This document shows, in pieces, positions 54,232 to 63,569 of a stretch of 64,000 bases of DNA. Position 1 is the stretch's first letter. Each line of letters starts with the position of its first letter. A program made the translations under genes and the position numbers. This DNA comes from JBAXTZ01 sp041666525. GTDB taxonomy: Bacteria > Bacillota > Negativicutes > JBAXTZ01. The notes under the pieces were generated by a model. It made no database searches. It had not been told where the DNA came from and was given only the letters and a program-made list of their open reading frames with translations. The stretch lies in the NCBI GenBank assembly GCA_041666525.1, contig JBAYGT010000006.1, positions 66,294 to 130,293 on the forward strand, given 5' to 3'.

Positions 54232-56195
54232 TCAAGTTCTCCGTCCGGATTTTTTTTCAGCAAATAATAGCGGACAAAAATATTGCCAAAGGCAATGACC
54301 AGTACTCCGGAGATTAAACCAAGTGCGTAAGCCGGAAAGTTTTCCACGAGCGGCCAGCCCCAAATTGCCGGTAACGGGAACCACTGCACGGCGCCAAAAG
54401 CGACTGCGACATTTGCGCCGATAATGGCGCCAATAACGTTAATCGGAATGGTGATCAGCGGGTTGGCGAGCATGAACGGTATACCACCTTCACTGATTGC
54501 CAAAAAACCCAATAATAACGATGTGTTGCCGACAACACGAAGATCTTTGTTAAATACCCGGCGGCGAACCACATATTTGTCGATCAGGGTTGCCAAACCG
54601 AGGCCGATGGGCGGAATGACGATTGCCAGCACCCGTGCGGTAAGCGGGTAGATTTTATCAGCGGCCAGACCGATAGCAATTGCACCGGCGGCTTTGTTGA
54701 CCGGTCCACCCAGGTCAAATGCAGTGGCGGCAGCAATTACGGTCGGCAGGATAAAACCGCCGGCGCCTTTAGTGGACATAATCAGTTCGCGCAGCCAAAG
54801 ATTAATTGCGCCAAATACCGGATCGACAAAATACAGATTTACTAAGAACACTGAAACGATGCTAAGCGCCGGAACGATTAACATCGGTTTCATTGGCAAC
54901 AGATTCTTGCTCAGTTTGACATTGCGATTGAGCCAGCGTGCACTGTAGCCGGCGACCATCGCCAAAATCAGCGCGCCGAGGAAACCGGAAGGAATGCCGC
55001 CTTTGATTCCCCAAAAGACATAATGTAAACCGGCTGCAAACGCGCCGCCGGCAAAACCGGCGATAAAGCCCGGACGGTCGGCGATTGCCATTGCCATAAA
55101 TCCGGCAAACACCGGGTACATGAATTTGAAAATCATATCACCGAACATACCGGAAAAATATAATAAGCGGATAAAGCCATCCGGATTTTGCGCGTACTCC
55201 GGCTTGGCAATTTCGGTGGAAAGCCCGTAGGGCAGTGCCAGCAGTTTGGAAAGGCCGATCATAATACCGGCGGAGACAATAACCGGAATCATATAAGAAA
55301 TACCGGTCAATATTGCTTTGCCAAGACCCTGCCAAAACCCGTCGTCTTGTGACGCGGACGAACCGGCCTGACTGGTTTCGTTGACAGTGCCATCCGGATT
55401 GTTAATAGCTTTTTCGAGCAGCGCGGCGGCATTGCGCAGCGGCTCAGCCACGCGGGTGCGGACGAACGGCAGGCCGTTGAAACGGGCGGTGTTTTTCGGG
55501 GCGATGTCGGTTGCGAAGATTATTGCCGAGGCCGCCCGGATATCAGCTGCCGAAATTGGATCTTCGATACCGTTAGCGCCCTGTTTTTCTACGACTACGC
55601 GGATACCTTTAGCGCGTCCGGCTTTTTCCAGCGCTTCAGCAGCCATATAAGTATGTGCCACGCCGGCGGCACAGGCTGTTATTGCCAAAATCGTAGTTTT
55701 TGCCGGATCGGCAGCTAGCGGTTGTTGTTTTTCGGAAGTCTGCGCCGATAAAATTGTCATTGCTTGTTCAGGAGATCCGGCGTGCATGAGCGCTGCACAA
55801 AAATCTTCATCTAACAGTTGGGTGCTGAGCGCTGCCAGAATATCTATGTGTGCGCCACCAGCTTCGGATTGCGGAATTGCCAGCATGAAAACCAGTTGCA
55901 CTTTGTTATCCGGGTCGATGCTTTCCCATTCGGCAAGCGGAGTTTTCAACCGTGCGACCGCGAAAGCCGCTTTAGCTACGGCTGTCGATTTGCCGTGCGG
56001 AATTGCCAGCCCGCGCTCCAGTCCGGTTTCACCGATTGCTTCGCGTTCGAAAACGGCGGTAATATAGGCCTGTTTGTCGGTTAAAATACCGTTATCAAAA
56101 AAGGCTTGTGCGATGTTTTCGATGACGGCCTGTTTGGTCTGCCAATCGGCGTCCAAAAATATCAGGTTTTCATTAGTGACTGTAGCTAGATTCAT
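54228..56195 (-). CDS. mngA: Fructose-family PTS EIIABC, probably mannosylglycerate-specific
   Basis: A 655-residue three-domain PTS permease. EIIA comes first with the phospho-His in GLAIPHGKS, then EIIB with the phospho-Cys in ITACAAGVAHTYMAAEA, then a membrane EIIC domain. It takes up a sugar and phosphorylates it. The domain order A-B-C and the neighbouring mngB point to the MngA type, though the fructose PTS family is large. The ATG at 56195 has AGGAG 6 nt upstream; a TTG at 56210 is not favoured. A promoter lies directly upstream and the RpiR regulator is divergent. Confidence 0.85.
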   Translation of the reverse strand: MNLATVTNENLIFLDADWQTKQAVIENIAQAFFDNGILTDKQAYITAVFEREAIGETGLERGLAIPHGKSTAVAKAAFAVARLKTPLAEWESIDPDNKVQLVFMLAIPQSEAGGAHIDILAALSTQLLDEDFCAALMHAGSPEQAMTILSAQTSEKQQPLAADPAKTTILAITACAAGVAHTYMAAEALEKAGRAKGIRVVVEKQGANGIEDPISAADIRAASAIIFATDIAPKNTARFNGLPFVRTRVAEPLRNAAALLEKAINNPDGTVNETSQAGSSASQDDGFWQGLGKAILTGISYMIPVIVSAGIMIGLSKLLALPYGLSTEIAKPEYAQNPDGFIRLLYFSGMFGDMIFKFMYPVFAGFMAMAIADRPGFIAGFAGGAFAAGLHYVFWGIKGGIPSGFLGALILAMVAGYSARWLNRNVKLSKNLLPMKPMLIVPALSIVSVFLVNLYFVDPVFGAINLWLRELIMSTKGAGGFILPTVIAAATAFDLGGPVNKAAGAIAIGLAADKIYPLTARVLAIVIPPIGLGLATLIDKYVVRRRVFNKDLRVVGNTSLLLGFLAISEGGIPFMLANPLITIPINVIGAIIGANVAVAFGAVQWFPLPAIWGWPLVENFPAYALGLISGVLVIAFGNIFVRYYLLKKNPDGELE

Positions 56196-56211
56196 CTTGC
56201 GCTCCTTCAAA

Positions 56212-56240
56212 ATAATACGATAATGATATTATTACACCAA
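56212..56240 (-). promoter_or_regulatory. Promoter of the mng operon
   Basis: On the minus strand TTGGTG (56240-56235) and TATTAT (56217-56212) are exactly 17 bp apart, 17 bp upstream of the mngA ATG. Confidence 0.65.
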
Positions 56241-56265
56241 ACGGTGCGGAAGTCTCATACAAAAA

Positions 56266-56279
56266 TGGTATAATTATAC
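56266..56279 (+). promoter_or_regulatory. Extended -10 of rpiR gene with overlapping palindrome
   Basis: TGG-TATAAT (56266-56274) is an extended -10. The perfect 12-bp palindrome GTATAATTATAC (56268-56279) covers it and is a candidate operator for autoregulation by the RpiR protein. Confidence 0.5.
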
Positions 56280-56325
56280 AAAGATTGGAAACGGCAGGTT
56301 GCCAGCCGATAGCAGGAGGCAAAAA

Positions 56326-57069
56326 ATGGGACGGTTGATGGAGCGGTTTGCCGACAAACAGAAACAGCTCAGCGAATCAGAGCGGTATGTTTTTTGCCAT
56401 ATCGACGCTGCGTTGGAGAAGTGCAGCGGCTATAATCTTACTCAACTTGCAGAAACCGCCGGAGTCAGCACTACCACGATTATCCGGATGTGTCACAAAA
56501 TCGGTTGCGCGGGATTTTCGGAGTTTAAATATCTGCTAAAACAGTTGTGTGATAAACAGCTTGTGTATGGAGATTCCGCCGGGCAGCTGTGTCAAGCGTT
56601 AGAACAGTTGTTTCAGGAAGAAAAAATCGGTGATTATAAACTTATTGCCGACCGGATTGTTGCGGCAAGCCGGGTATATGTTTTCGCGCATGGGTTGTCA
56701 AAAACTGTTGCCGAATATTTTGTACAATTACTTTCGCAAACCGGAATTAACGCGATTGGAGCCTATGATTCGCACATGGTGGATTTGCTAGCGGCTAATG
56801 CCCGGCATGGTGAATATTGTGTATTTTTTTCATCGAGCGGCAATACCCGGACACTGGTTACTGCAGCAGAGAGTCTGGCGGCGAGGAATATCGCGTTTGC
56901 AGCGATTACTGCCAATTCTAATTCCCGGCTGGTTGCGCTTGCGCACAGCGCTCCGACGGTTGTATTAAACAAAAGCACAATTCATGGTTACGACGTCACG
57001 CCGCGGTCAACAATGATGGTAATAGTAGATCTGATTTTTGCTGAAATAAATCGGGAGCCAGAAAGATGA
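56326..57069 (+). CDS. RpiR/MurR-family transcriptional regulator
   Basis: A 247-residue regulator with an N-terminal helix-turn-helix (LAETAGVSTTTIIRMCHKIG, about 35-55) and a C-terminal SIS sugar-phosphate-binding domain (about 105-240, including FFSSSGNTRTLV). It is divergent from mngA and probably senses the phosphorylated substrate of the operon. The ATG at 56326 follows AGGAGG. Its end overlaps the next gene by 4 bp. Confidence 0.88.
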   Translation: MGRLMERFADKQKQLSESERYVFCHIDAALEKCSGYNLTQLAETAGVSTTTIIRMCHKIGCAGFSEFKYLLKQLCDKQLVYGDSAGQLCQALEQLFQEEKIGDYKLIADRIVAASRVYVFAHGLSKTVAEYFVQLLSQTGINAIGAYDSHMVDLLAANARHGEYCVFFSSSGNTRTLVTAAESLAARNIAFAAITANSNSRLVALAHSAPTVVLNKSTIHGYDVTPRSTMMVIVDLIFAEINREPER

Positions 57070-57404
57070 GTAAAGAATACATAGGTTGTTGCGGCGCATA
57101 TTGCAGAACCTGCAAGGCTTTTACCGGTGGTAGCTGTAAGGGTTGTAAACTTGGCTACGATAGCGGCGGACGCGATTTTTCCAAAGCAAAATGCGTGATC
57201 AAGCGTTGTTGCATTGGCAAAAACCTGGCTACCTGTGCCGATTGTGAGCAATATCATAATTGTTCATTGATTAATGACTTGCTGGCACATACAGGTTATA
57301 AATACAAAAAATACCACCAGGCGTTGGAATTTATCCGTGAACATGGTTATGCTGAATTTCTGGCTTGTACGGACAATTGGAAAAATGCCTATGGAAAATT
57401 TTAA
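57066..57404 (+). CDS. DUF3795-like cysteine-rich protein
   Basis: A 112-residue protein with about a dozen Cys, many in pairs: YIGCCGAYCRTCKAF, SCKGCKLG, RCCIGK, TCADCEQYHNC. This is the pattern of the DUF3795 family, thought to bind metal or an iron-sulfur cluster. Its ATGA overlap with the RpiR gene shows translational coupling. The function is unknown. Confidence 0.7.
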   Translation: MSKEYIGCCGAYCRTCKAFTGGSCKGCKLGYDSGGRDFSKAKCVIKRCCIGKNLATCADCEQYHNCSLINDLLAHTGYKYKKYHQALEFIREHGYAEFLACTDNWKNAYGKF

Positions 57405-57415
57405 AGTGGTAATAC

Positions 57416-57445
57416 TTGCATAGTTCGAATAGCTATTGATATAAT
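57416..57445 (+). promoter_or_regulatory. Promoter of the HelD-like gene
   Basis: TTGCAT (57416-57421) and TATAAT (57440-57445) are 18 bp apart, and TGA before the -10 makes it extended. It gives a leader of about 175 nt. Confidence 0.65.
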
Positions 57446-57503
57446 TAGCATCTGAAAAACAGAAACCACTGACTTTGTTCATGTTTCTTATCGCTAATAC
57501 CAA

Positions 57504-57540
57504 CCGCAGACAGGGGGTAAAGCCCTGTCTGCGGCGTTTT
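57504..57540 (+). terminator. Perfect hairpin in the HelD leader, possible attenuator
   Basis: CCGCAGACAGGG (57504-57515) pairs perfectly with CCCTGTCTGCGG (57523-57534), 12 bp, loop of 7 nt, then CGTTTT. It lies between the promoter at 57416-57445 and the ATG at 57629, so it would act within the leader. A terminator for the upstream DUF3795 transcript is the other reading. Confidence 0.6.
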
Positions 57541-57628
57541 GCATTGCGCAGGAAGGGAGAGGTTTTACGCGTAATGCCGGTGACGTTGAAAATGAATAGC
57601 CGCAAACCGCGGAAAGGCAGGAGGCAGA

Positions 57629-59809
57629 ATGCAGCAAGAAAATCAAAAGACAGATTTGGCACAGGAACAGAAATATTTTGATGAAGTATTGGAAGTTGTT
57701 CGCCGACAAGGCGAGGAGTTAGAAATAATTGTCAATAAAAGAATTAGCATTGACAGCCATCATGAAATAGCGTTGCATCGGGTGAGCAGTCAGAATAATA
57801 CGCGGCAGTTGAAAAAACTGACTGCGGCATTTTCGGAACCGTACTTTGCCCGTATGGATTATCATGACGAAGAAAAACAGCGCGAAACGATTTATATCGG
57901 CAAGGTCATGCAGATTGAAGAGGGTGACCGTTATTATGTCACCGACTGGCGCAAACCAATAGCCAACTTGTTTTATTCTAAACACCTGCGCGGGGTATCA
58001 TTAGGTGAAAAGCAGGTAAGCGTCGAGTTAAAACGACGCTTTGATATAAGCGATAGCCGTTTTCTTGGATACAACGATGTTTTTGACGCGGCGATTAGCG
58101 AAGAACACTATGACGAAAATCTGGCGGCATTATTAAAACGCAATGCCGGTACGCATCTAAAAGACATTATCAGCACGATTCAGGAAAATCAGAACACAAT
58201 AATCCGGCGTCCGCTGAATACCAGCATCAAGATTCAGGGAGTTGCCGGTTCTGGGAAAACTTCGGTGGTGCTGCATCGACTGTCTTATCTGCTGTATGAC
58301 GGAAAACTGAATGTCGAAGACTGCTTGCTAGTGCTGCCTAACCCGATATTTCGCAACTATTTGGCAAAAATCATTCCGGAATTAGAGATCGAACGCATTG
58401 CTGCGATGACAACGACCGAGATTGCCAGCTCGGTATGGGATGAATTATGGGCGATAAAGCCACGGTTCGAAATCTATGATTACGAGTTGGAAGTCATTAA
58501 CCATAACGTTGCTCCGGACAAGGATTATCTGGAAGGATACAAATATTTTAACGGCAAAAAAGCGATTGACGATATAATCAAAGCGTATAACTACTTTGTA
58601 ACCACGACTTTAACGAGCTATCTTGCACTACTCGCCCGTGTTGCTGCTTCGATACAGCTTGAAAGAGCTTTGCAAATATTACTCGAACGGCTGGGCGGGC
58701 GGTTGGAAAAATTAATCGATGCCGTTTGTATTGGACGTTTCAACAATATTTCGCGGCTGGCTTATCAGCAATTTCTTGTTGATTTACGGGCTGAACTGGC
58801 GGAATTGCGTGCGGACTATCAGGCAACGTTGTCGCAATACGCTCGCGATACCGGCGGAACAAATGTCGAGCTTCTGGCAATAGATGAATTGGAACGGGCT
58901 CGAAAAAACCTGGAGATTAGAGACGTTACCAAACTGTACCGGCAATTGTTGAATTCTATCAAAGTGACACAGCCGCAACACGAACGCTACATCAAGTATA
59001 AGGACTACAATCTTAACCGCCGGCGGCTGGCGCGTGAGGACACCCAGTTATGTGCGGTGTTGGCGCTTAGTTTGTTTAGTGACTGCAAATGGTACAGGCG
59101 TTATGAAAATATTGTTATCGATGAAGTGCAGGACATTAGTGAGCTGGAGATGTATTTGCTGTGCCTGATGAGTAAAAATCAGTTATTTACTATTGCCGGC
59201 GACGAAAATCAAGGAATATTCAACTATCGCAACGCGAACGAATGGCGTGGTTTAGACTATATCCGCGATCATTTCAGTCTGTCGTATGTCGAGCCGCATA
59301 TACTAAATAAATGCTATCGCTCGACGGCGGCAATAACCCGCGTCTGCAATGCGATTGCCGGAACCGCGATTGAAGCAGTTTTTGACAACAACGAGCAGGT
59401 GGATTTCTGCCGGTTGCCGGATGAACAGAGTATCGGCGCAAAAATTCTTGAATACGTCGAAAAATATCGTGCCAAGGGCTGCAAAACTATTGCGATAATT
59501 CCAAAGTATAAGAGCGAAAGCGATACGTTATATTTGGAGTTGATCAAGCCAGGAGGCCCACCGGAGATAAATTATATTAAAGGTACGCAAGATCGTTTTG
59601 TAGAGGGTGTTACACTTGTGTCTACACCGAATGCCAAGGGGCTAGAATTTGACGCAGTGATAATTTCCAATGCCAGCGCCAAAAATTATGATTCAAACGA
59701 TAGTATCGACAGACGATTGTTATATGTTGCCGCGTCGCGGGCATTATCCAATCTCGCGATTATTTCGCGCGGTGACCCGACGGAATGTTTAACGGAATTT
59801 TTTGCATAG
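57629..59809 (+). CDS. HelD-like UvrD-family helicase
   Basis: A 726-residue SF1 helicase-like ATPase. The N-terminal region of about 100 residues is helical and charged, like the arm by which HelD enters RNA polymerase. Walker A is QGVAGSGKTSVVLHR (about 210), Walker B IVIDEVQDIS, and later motifs are AGDENQGIFNYR and a C-terminal YVAASRALSNLAI. HelD removes stalled RNA polymerase from DNA. The size is slightly below the usual 750-780 residues. AGGAGGC precedes the ATG. HelD identity, not another UvrD-like protein, rests on the N-terminal arm and overall layout. Confidence 0.78.
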   Translation: MQQENQKTDLAQEQKYFDEVLEVVRRQGEELEIIVNKRISIDSHHEIALHRVSSQNNTRQLKKLTAAFSEPYFARMDYHDEEKQRETIYIGKVMQIEEGDRYYVTDWRKPIANLFYSKHLRGVSLGEKQVSVELKRRFDISDSRFLGYNDVFDAAISEEHYDENLAALLKRNAGTHLKDIISTIQENQNTIIRRPLNTSIKIQGVAGSGKTSVVLHRLSYLLYDGKLNVEDCLLVLPNPIFRNYLAKIIPELEIERIAAMTTTEIASSVWDELWAIKPRFEIYDYELEVINHNVAPDKDYLEGYKYFNGKKAIDDIIKAYNYFVTTTLTSYLALLARVAASIQLERALQILLERLGGRLEKLIDAVCIGRFNNISRLAYQQFLVDLRAELAELRADYQATLSQYARDTGGTNVELLAIDELERARKNLEIRDVTKLYRQLLNSIKVTQPQHERYIKYKDYNLNRRRLAREDTQLCAVLALSLFSDCKWYRRYENIVIDEVQDISELEMYLLCLMSKNQLFTIAGDENQGIFNYRNANEWRGLDYIRDHFSLSYVEPHILNKCYRSTAAITRVCNAIAGTAIEAVFDNNEQVDFCRLPDEQSIGAKILEYVEKYRAKGCKTIAIIPKYKSESDTLYLELIKPGGPPEINYIKGTQDRFVEGVTLVSTPNAKGLEFDAVIISNASAKNYDSNDSIDRRLLYVAASRALSNLAIISRGDPTECLTEFFA

Positions 59810-59891
59810 AAAAACAAAAAAGCGGACAGTGGTTGTAGAAGTTTGTGCTTTGTGAATATATAATTATAAAAAACAGTTAAGTGAGATGGAC

Positions 59892-59984
59892 ATGATTGAC
59901 GCAATTTTAGCCGCCAAAATTAAGCCCAGGGAAAAAGAACGGCAAATAAAAACCTTGCAGAAGTTGGCGAAAAATGACTGCTAA
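59892..59984 (+). CDS. Possible 30-residue leader peptide
   Basis: A 30-codon frame starts at an ATG and overlaps the start of the next gene by 11 bp, a geometry suited to translational coupling. The peptide is Lys-rich (AKIKPREKERQIKTLQKL). Only a weak GAGATGG precedes it. It may equally be chance. Confidence 0.3.
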   Translation: MIDAILAAKIKPREKERQIKTLQKLAKNDC

Positions 59985-60684
59985 TCAACATTGTGATTAT
60001 CCGGTAGAATTTGTAAGAAAATCTGTAAAACATCTTACATTAAGGGTTACCGGCAGTGGATCAGTTCGGGTAACTATTCCGCTGAAAGTGCCGCAACAAT
60101 ATGCAGTGGAGTTTCTGGAAAAGCGCCGTGGCTGGATTGAAAAACATATCCGCCGGATCAATATCGATAGCAACAATAGTGACCGTGGGTATTGCGATGG
60201 CCAAATGATCAGGGTGCAAGACGGGCAATATCTATTGAGCATCCGGCCGGGCAGTCCGCTGGTAATTGCCGAACAAACAGAGATTACTGTTTATTGTCCG
60301 GATTCGAAACAAGCGACCGGACTATTGGATGATTATTTTGCGTCGTATGCACAGCGGATTATCCGTGATGCATTTGATAACATTTGGTTAAGTATCGGCG
60401 AATTATTTTCGCCACAAAAACCAACGCTGGCAATTAAACCGGCAACCGGGCGGTGGGGCTCATATTCAAGGCGTACACATCGGGTAATGCTCAACGAAAA
60501 ACTTATACGTTATCCGAAGCGGGCATTGGAGTTAATAATTATCCATGAGCTGTGCCACATTCGCGAACTCAACCATGGCGCCGGTTTTTATCGGCTGCTT
60601 GAGCAGTTACTGCCTGACTGGAGAGCGCGCAAAAAAATCCTGAAAAAGCAAAAAGCGCTTGACTTTGTGCCGGCTAATAGGTAA
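59974..60684 (+). CDS. YgjP-like metal-dependent hydrolase (DUF45)
   Basis: A 236-residue member of the M48-like YgjP family. The zinc motif IIHELCHIRELNHGAGFY supplies two His in HELCH and a third His in NHG. GRWGSYS is the other family signature. The start region PVEFVRKSVKHLTLRV is also typical. YgjP has been linked to nucleoside triphosphate hydrolysis and possible proteolysis; the true role is unclear. No strong binding site precedes the ATG at 59974. Confidence 0.85.
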   Translation: MTANQHCDYPVEFVRKSVKHLTLRVTGSGSVRVTIPLKVPQQYAVEFLEKRRGWIEKHIRRINIDSNNSDRGYCDGQMIRVQDGQYLLSIRPGSPLVIAEQTEITVYCPDSKQATGLLDDYFASYAQRIIRDAFDNIWLSIGELFSPQKPTLAIKPATGRWGSYSRRTHRVMLNEKLIRYPKRALELIIIHELCHIRELNHGAGFYRLLEQLLPDWRARKKILKKQKALDFVPANR

Positions 60685-60731
60685 ACTAAAGACCAATAAA
60701 AGAGCTAGGGAGCGTATTATACTAAAATTTA

Positions 60732-60765
60732 AACGAGTGCAGTATTGTTAAGCATTCGTTTTTTT
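60732..60765 (+). terminator. Terminator before the APC permease
   Basis: AACGAGTGC (60732-60740) pairs with GCATTCGTT (60752-60760) with one G-T pair, an 11-nt loop and seven T. Confidence 0.75.
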
Positions 60766-60802
60766 GTTTAATTTTTTCAAGAGGTGTAAGAAAGGAGCTC
60801 AA

Positions 60803-62212
60803 ATGTCGTATTTTCGAAGGAAAGATTTGTCGTTGTTAGGAAATGAAATGAAACTTCCGAAAACGCTCGGATCATTTGACTTGATAGCTCTCGGTGTCGG
60901 ATCGACACTTGGGACCGGTATATTCGTGCTTACCGGAATCGAGGCGGCAACACACGGCGGACCGGCGGTTTCGGTTGCGTTCATTTTGGCGGGAATTGCT
61001 GCGGCCTGTGCGGCGATGAGTTACGCAGAGTTGGCGTCGATGGTTCCGGCAGCCGGAAGTTCGTACACTTATGCCTATTACACCATTGGCGAGTACATTG
61101 CCTGGCTGGTTGGCTGGAATTTGATTCTGGAGTATGCGGTCAGTCTGGCGGCAGTAGCGGTTGGTTGGTCGGCTTATATCCGCGGGGTTTTTGCCAGTCT
61201 TAATGACAAACTGGCTTTGCCGCCATGGTTGTCGAACGGCCCGAATTTTGATGGCAGCACTCCGGGCGGCGGAGTGGATTTGCCGGCAATGTTTATCGTT
61301 CTGGCGATGACCTGGCTGATGGCACGCGGGGTAAAAGAAAGCGCCCGTGCCAATAACTTCATGGTAATTATCAAAATTTGCGTGGTATTGTTTTTTATTA
61401 TTATTGCCGGACCAAATGTTGATCCGAAAAACTGGATTCCGTTTATGCCGTTTGGCGTGAAGGGTGTAATTACAGCCGCTTCAATAGTGTTTTTTGCTTA
61501 TTTGGGTTTTGATACCGTTTCAACCTCTGCGGAAGAATGTATTGATGCCAAAAAATCCCTGCCAATCGGAATTATTGGCACGTTGATAGTTTGTTCGACG
61601 TTGTATGTCATAGTTTCGCTGGTCTTGACCGGAGTGGTCCCGTATGATCAGCTGAATACGGCCGATCCTGTGGCGTATGCACTTGCGCATTTAGGTTATC
61701 GCTGGGGTGCGGCGATACTGGGTGTCGGCGTTGTTTTTGCGCTCACCTCGATAATTTTGGCGACGCTGTACGGACAGTCACGAATCTTTTTCGCGATGTC
61801 ACGGGATGGTTTGATTCCGCACAAACTTTGCCGGTTGCACAAAAAACATCAGACTCCGTTCGTTATGACTTGGATGACGGGTATCTTTATTGCGCTGATC
61901 GCCGGCTTTGCGCCGATTAATGAGATTATCGAAATGTCCAATATCGGCACTTACTTTGCATTTATCACGACTTCAATCGCGGTGCTGATACTGCGGATAA
62001 AACGTCCGGAGCTAAAACGCAGTTTCAGATGTCCATTCGTTTGGGTTATCGCCGGCGCGGCGATTTTGATGTGCATATTCTTTGCGACACAATTGGTATG
62101 GGTTACCTGGGTGCGCTTTGTTGTCTGGTCGTTGATCGGTACGATAATTTATGCTTCCTATGGCAACAAACATAGCGAATTGGTAGTGCACAGCAAACCG
62201 TTTGAGGATTAA
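60803..62212 (+). CDS. APC-family amino acid permease
   Basis: A 469-residue, 12-helix amino acid/polyamine/organocation transporter. GVGSTLGTGIFVLTGIEAATHGGPAV in helix 1 and FFAYLGFDTVSTSAEECIDAKKSLP in helix 6 place it near the cationic amino acid / YfnA group. The ATG at 60803 is 6 nt after AAAGGAG; a longer frame from 60764 runs over the ribosome binding site. The substrate is not determinable. Confidence 0.88.
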   Translation: MSYFRRKDLSLLGNEMKLPKTLGSFDLIALGVGSTLGTGIFVLTGIEAATHGGPAVSVAFILAGIAAACAAMSYAELASMVPAAGSSYTYAYYTIGEYIAWLVGWNLILEYAVSLAAVAVGWSAYIRGVFASLNDKLALPPWLSNGPNFDGSTPGGGVDLPAMFIVLAMTWLMARGVKESARANNFMVIIKICVVLFFIIIAGPNVDPKNWIPFMPFGVKGVITAASIVFFAYLGFDTVSTSAEECIDAKKSLPIGIIGTLIVCSTLYVIVSLVLTGVVPYDQLNTADPVAYALAHLGYRWGAAILGVGVVFALTSIILATLYGQSRIFFAMSRDGLIPHKLCRLHKKHQTPFVMTWMTGIFIALIAGFAPINEIIEMSNIGTYFAFITTSIAVLILRIKRPELKRSFRCPFVWVIAGAAILMCIFFATQLVWVTWVRFVVWSLIGTIIYASYGNKHSELVVHSKPFED

Positions 62213-62248
62213 ATATTGCGGTAGTTAAGTTGAATTATAATTTAATAG

Positions 62249-62298
62249 TTTAAAAAGATTTACCACAAGCATAACCGCTTGTGGTAAATCTTTTTAAA
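62249..62298. terminator. Very long hairpin terminator
   Basis: A 22-bp perfect stem joins 62249-62270 to 62277-62298 with a 6-nt loop ATAACC. A-run and T-run ends make it functional in both directions. It ends the APC permease transcript. Confidence 0.9.
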
Positions 62299-62378
62299 CG
62301 TCGAAAATAAAAAGCTTGATTTGTTTTAACACACGGCTTATAATAACCGGACTAAAAAAAGTAATAAGGATGTATAAA

Positions 62379-63524
62379 ATGTTTGTTGTAGAAAATATTA
62401 ACCACGAAACAATGCGAGATGCAAATGTCAAGAAGGTGTTGGAGTGTATTCGCTCCAATAAAGAAACTACCAAAAAATCATTGGCGTATGAAACCAATTT
62501 GAGTTTGACATTGATTAATACCATTGTAAACAATCTTATTGAACGCAATCTGGTAGTTGAAGAGCGACTCGGCAAGTCTAGTGGCGGCCGGCGGCCAATG
62601 GTGCTGAAATTTGCCGCAGATACTTTTTATGCTGCCGGAATCGTTGTTTCAAGTGGTCGTGCATATTTCGGATTATGTGATTTAAACTTCAATATCGTGC
62701 ATCAGGAATCGTTTGTTGTGCCAATCGGAATTGACGTTGAAACAGCAACGCAAGTTGTTAAAGAAAACGCTACCCGTATTCTGGATGCTCTTGCCATTCC
62801 AGGTGGAAAAATTTGCGGTGTGGGTGTTATTTCACCCTGGCTCGACGAATATGAACAACAGAAACTCCAGCACGGTGACTTGTTTCCGGGATTGGTTTTT
62901 GAATATAAGGGGCAGGAAATTCCCCTGTATTTCGAGAATGTTGCAACGTCAATTGCGCTTGCGGCGATAAAGGAATTGCGGCCGGATAGTAATAACGTAA
63001 TATTTGTCTCAATCGCGCAGGCAGTTGATGCGCAGATGTTTCTAAACGGTGCACATTACGCCGGTGAATATGGTATGGCCGGAAATGTTGCGCACATGGC
63101 GGTTGTAGGTGATGGCCGGAAGTGTGTTTGCGGCCGCACCGGTTGTTGGGAAAGTTATGTTTCGGTTACTAATCTTCTCAAAGATTATAATGCCCTGACT
63201 ACAAAAAAAATCAGCTCACATGTCGAGTTGGCCGAGCGGCTGAAATGCGCGGACGACACCGCGGTCAAATTGTTGAATAATTACGTCGAACAGCTTTGGT
63301 GGGGTATCCGCAATATCATAAATCTGCTTGATCCAAGCGCTATTGTTATCGGCGGGCCAGTATGCGATTTTCGGGATGAATTGCAGCCGGTCATTAACAG
63401 GCGCCTGAAATCAATGAACGTGCAAAATCGGGTGCTGTTTTCACCGGTGAGCGAAGGTGCGGAATTAAGAGGCGCATTGGCACTACCGATAATGCGAATG
63501 TTTAATGTCGGGAAGACGGTTTAG
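62379..63524 (+). CDS. ROK-family transcriptional regulator
   Basis: A 381-residue NagC/Mlc/XylR-type regulator. The N-terminal winged helix (about 12-70) contains TKKSLAYETNLSLTLINTIVNNLIE. The ROK domain has the zinc-binding CVCGRTGCWES and IVIGGPVCDF. The DxGxT phosphate motif of sugar kinases is degraded (VVSSGRAYFG), so it should bind a sugar without phosphorylating it. The ATG at 62379 is 8 nt after AAGGA; an upstream ATG at 62370 overlaps that site. Its targets are not evident. Confidence 0.87.
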   Translation: MFVVENINHETMRDANVKKVLECIRSNKETTKKSLAYETNLSLTLINTIVNNLIERNLVVEERLGKSSGGRRPMVLKFAADTFYAAGIVVSSGRAYFGLCDLNFNIVHQESFVVPIGIDVETATQVVKENATRILDALAIPGGKICGVGVISPWLDEYEQQKLQHGDLFPGLVFEYKGQEIPLYFENVATSIALAAIKELRPDSNNVIFVSIAQAVDAQMFLNGAHYAGEYGMAGNVAHMAVVGDGRKCVCGRTGCWESYVSVTNLLKDYNALTTKKISSHVELAERLKCADDTAVKLLNNYVEQLWWGIRNIINLLDPSAIVIGGPVCDFRDELQPVINRRLKSMNVQNRVLFSPVSEGAELRGALALPIMRMFNVGKTV

Positions 63525-63569
63525 AGGACGGTTTAATAAAATAGTTAAAGAGAATAATTAATGAAAGAT

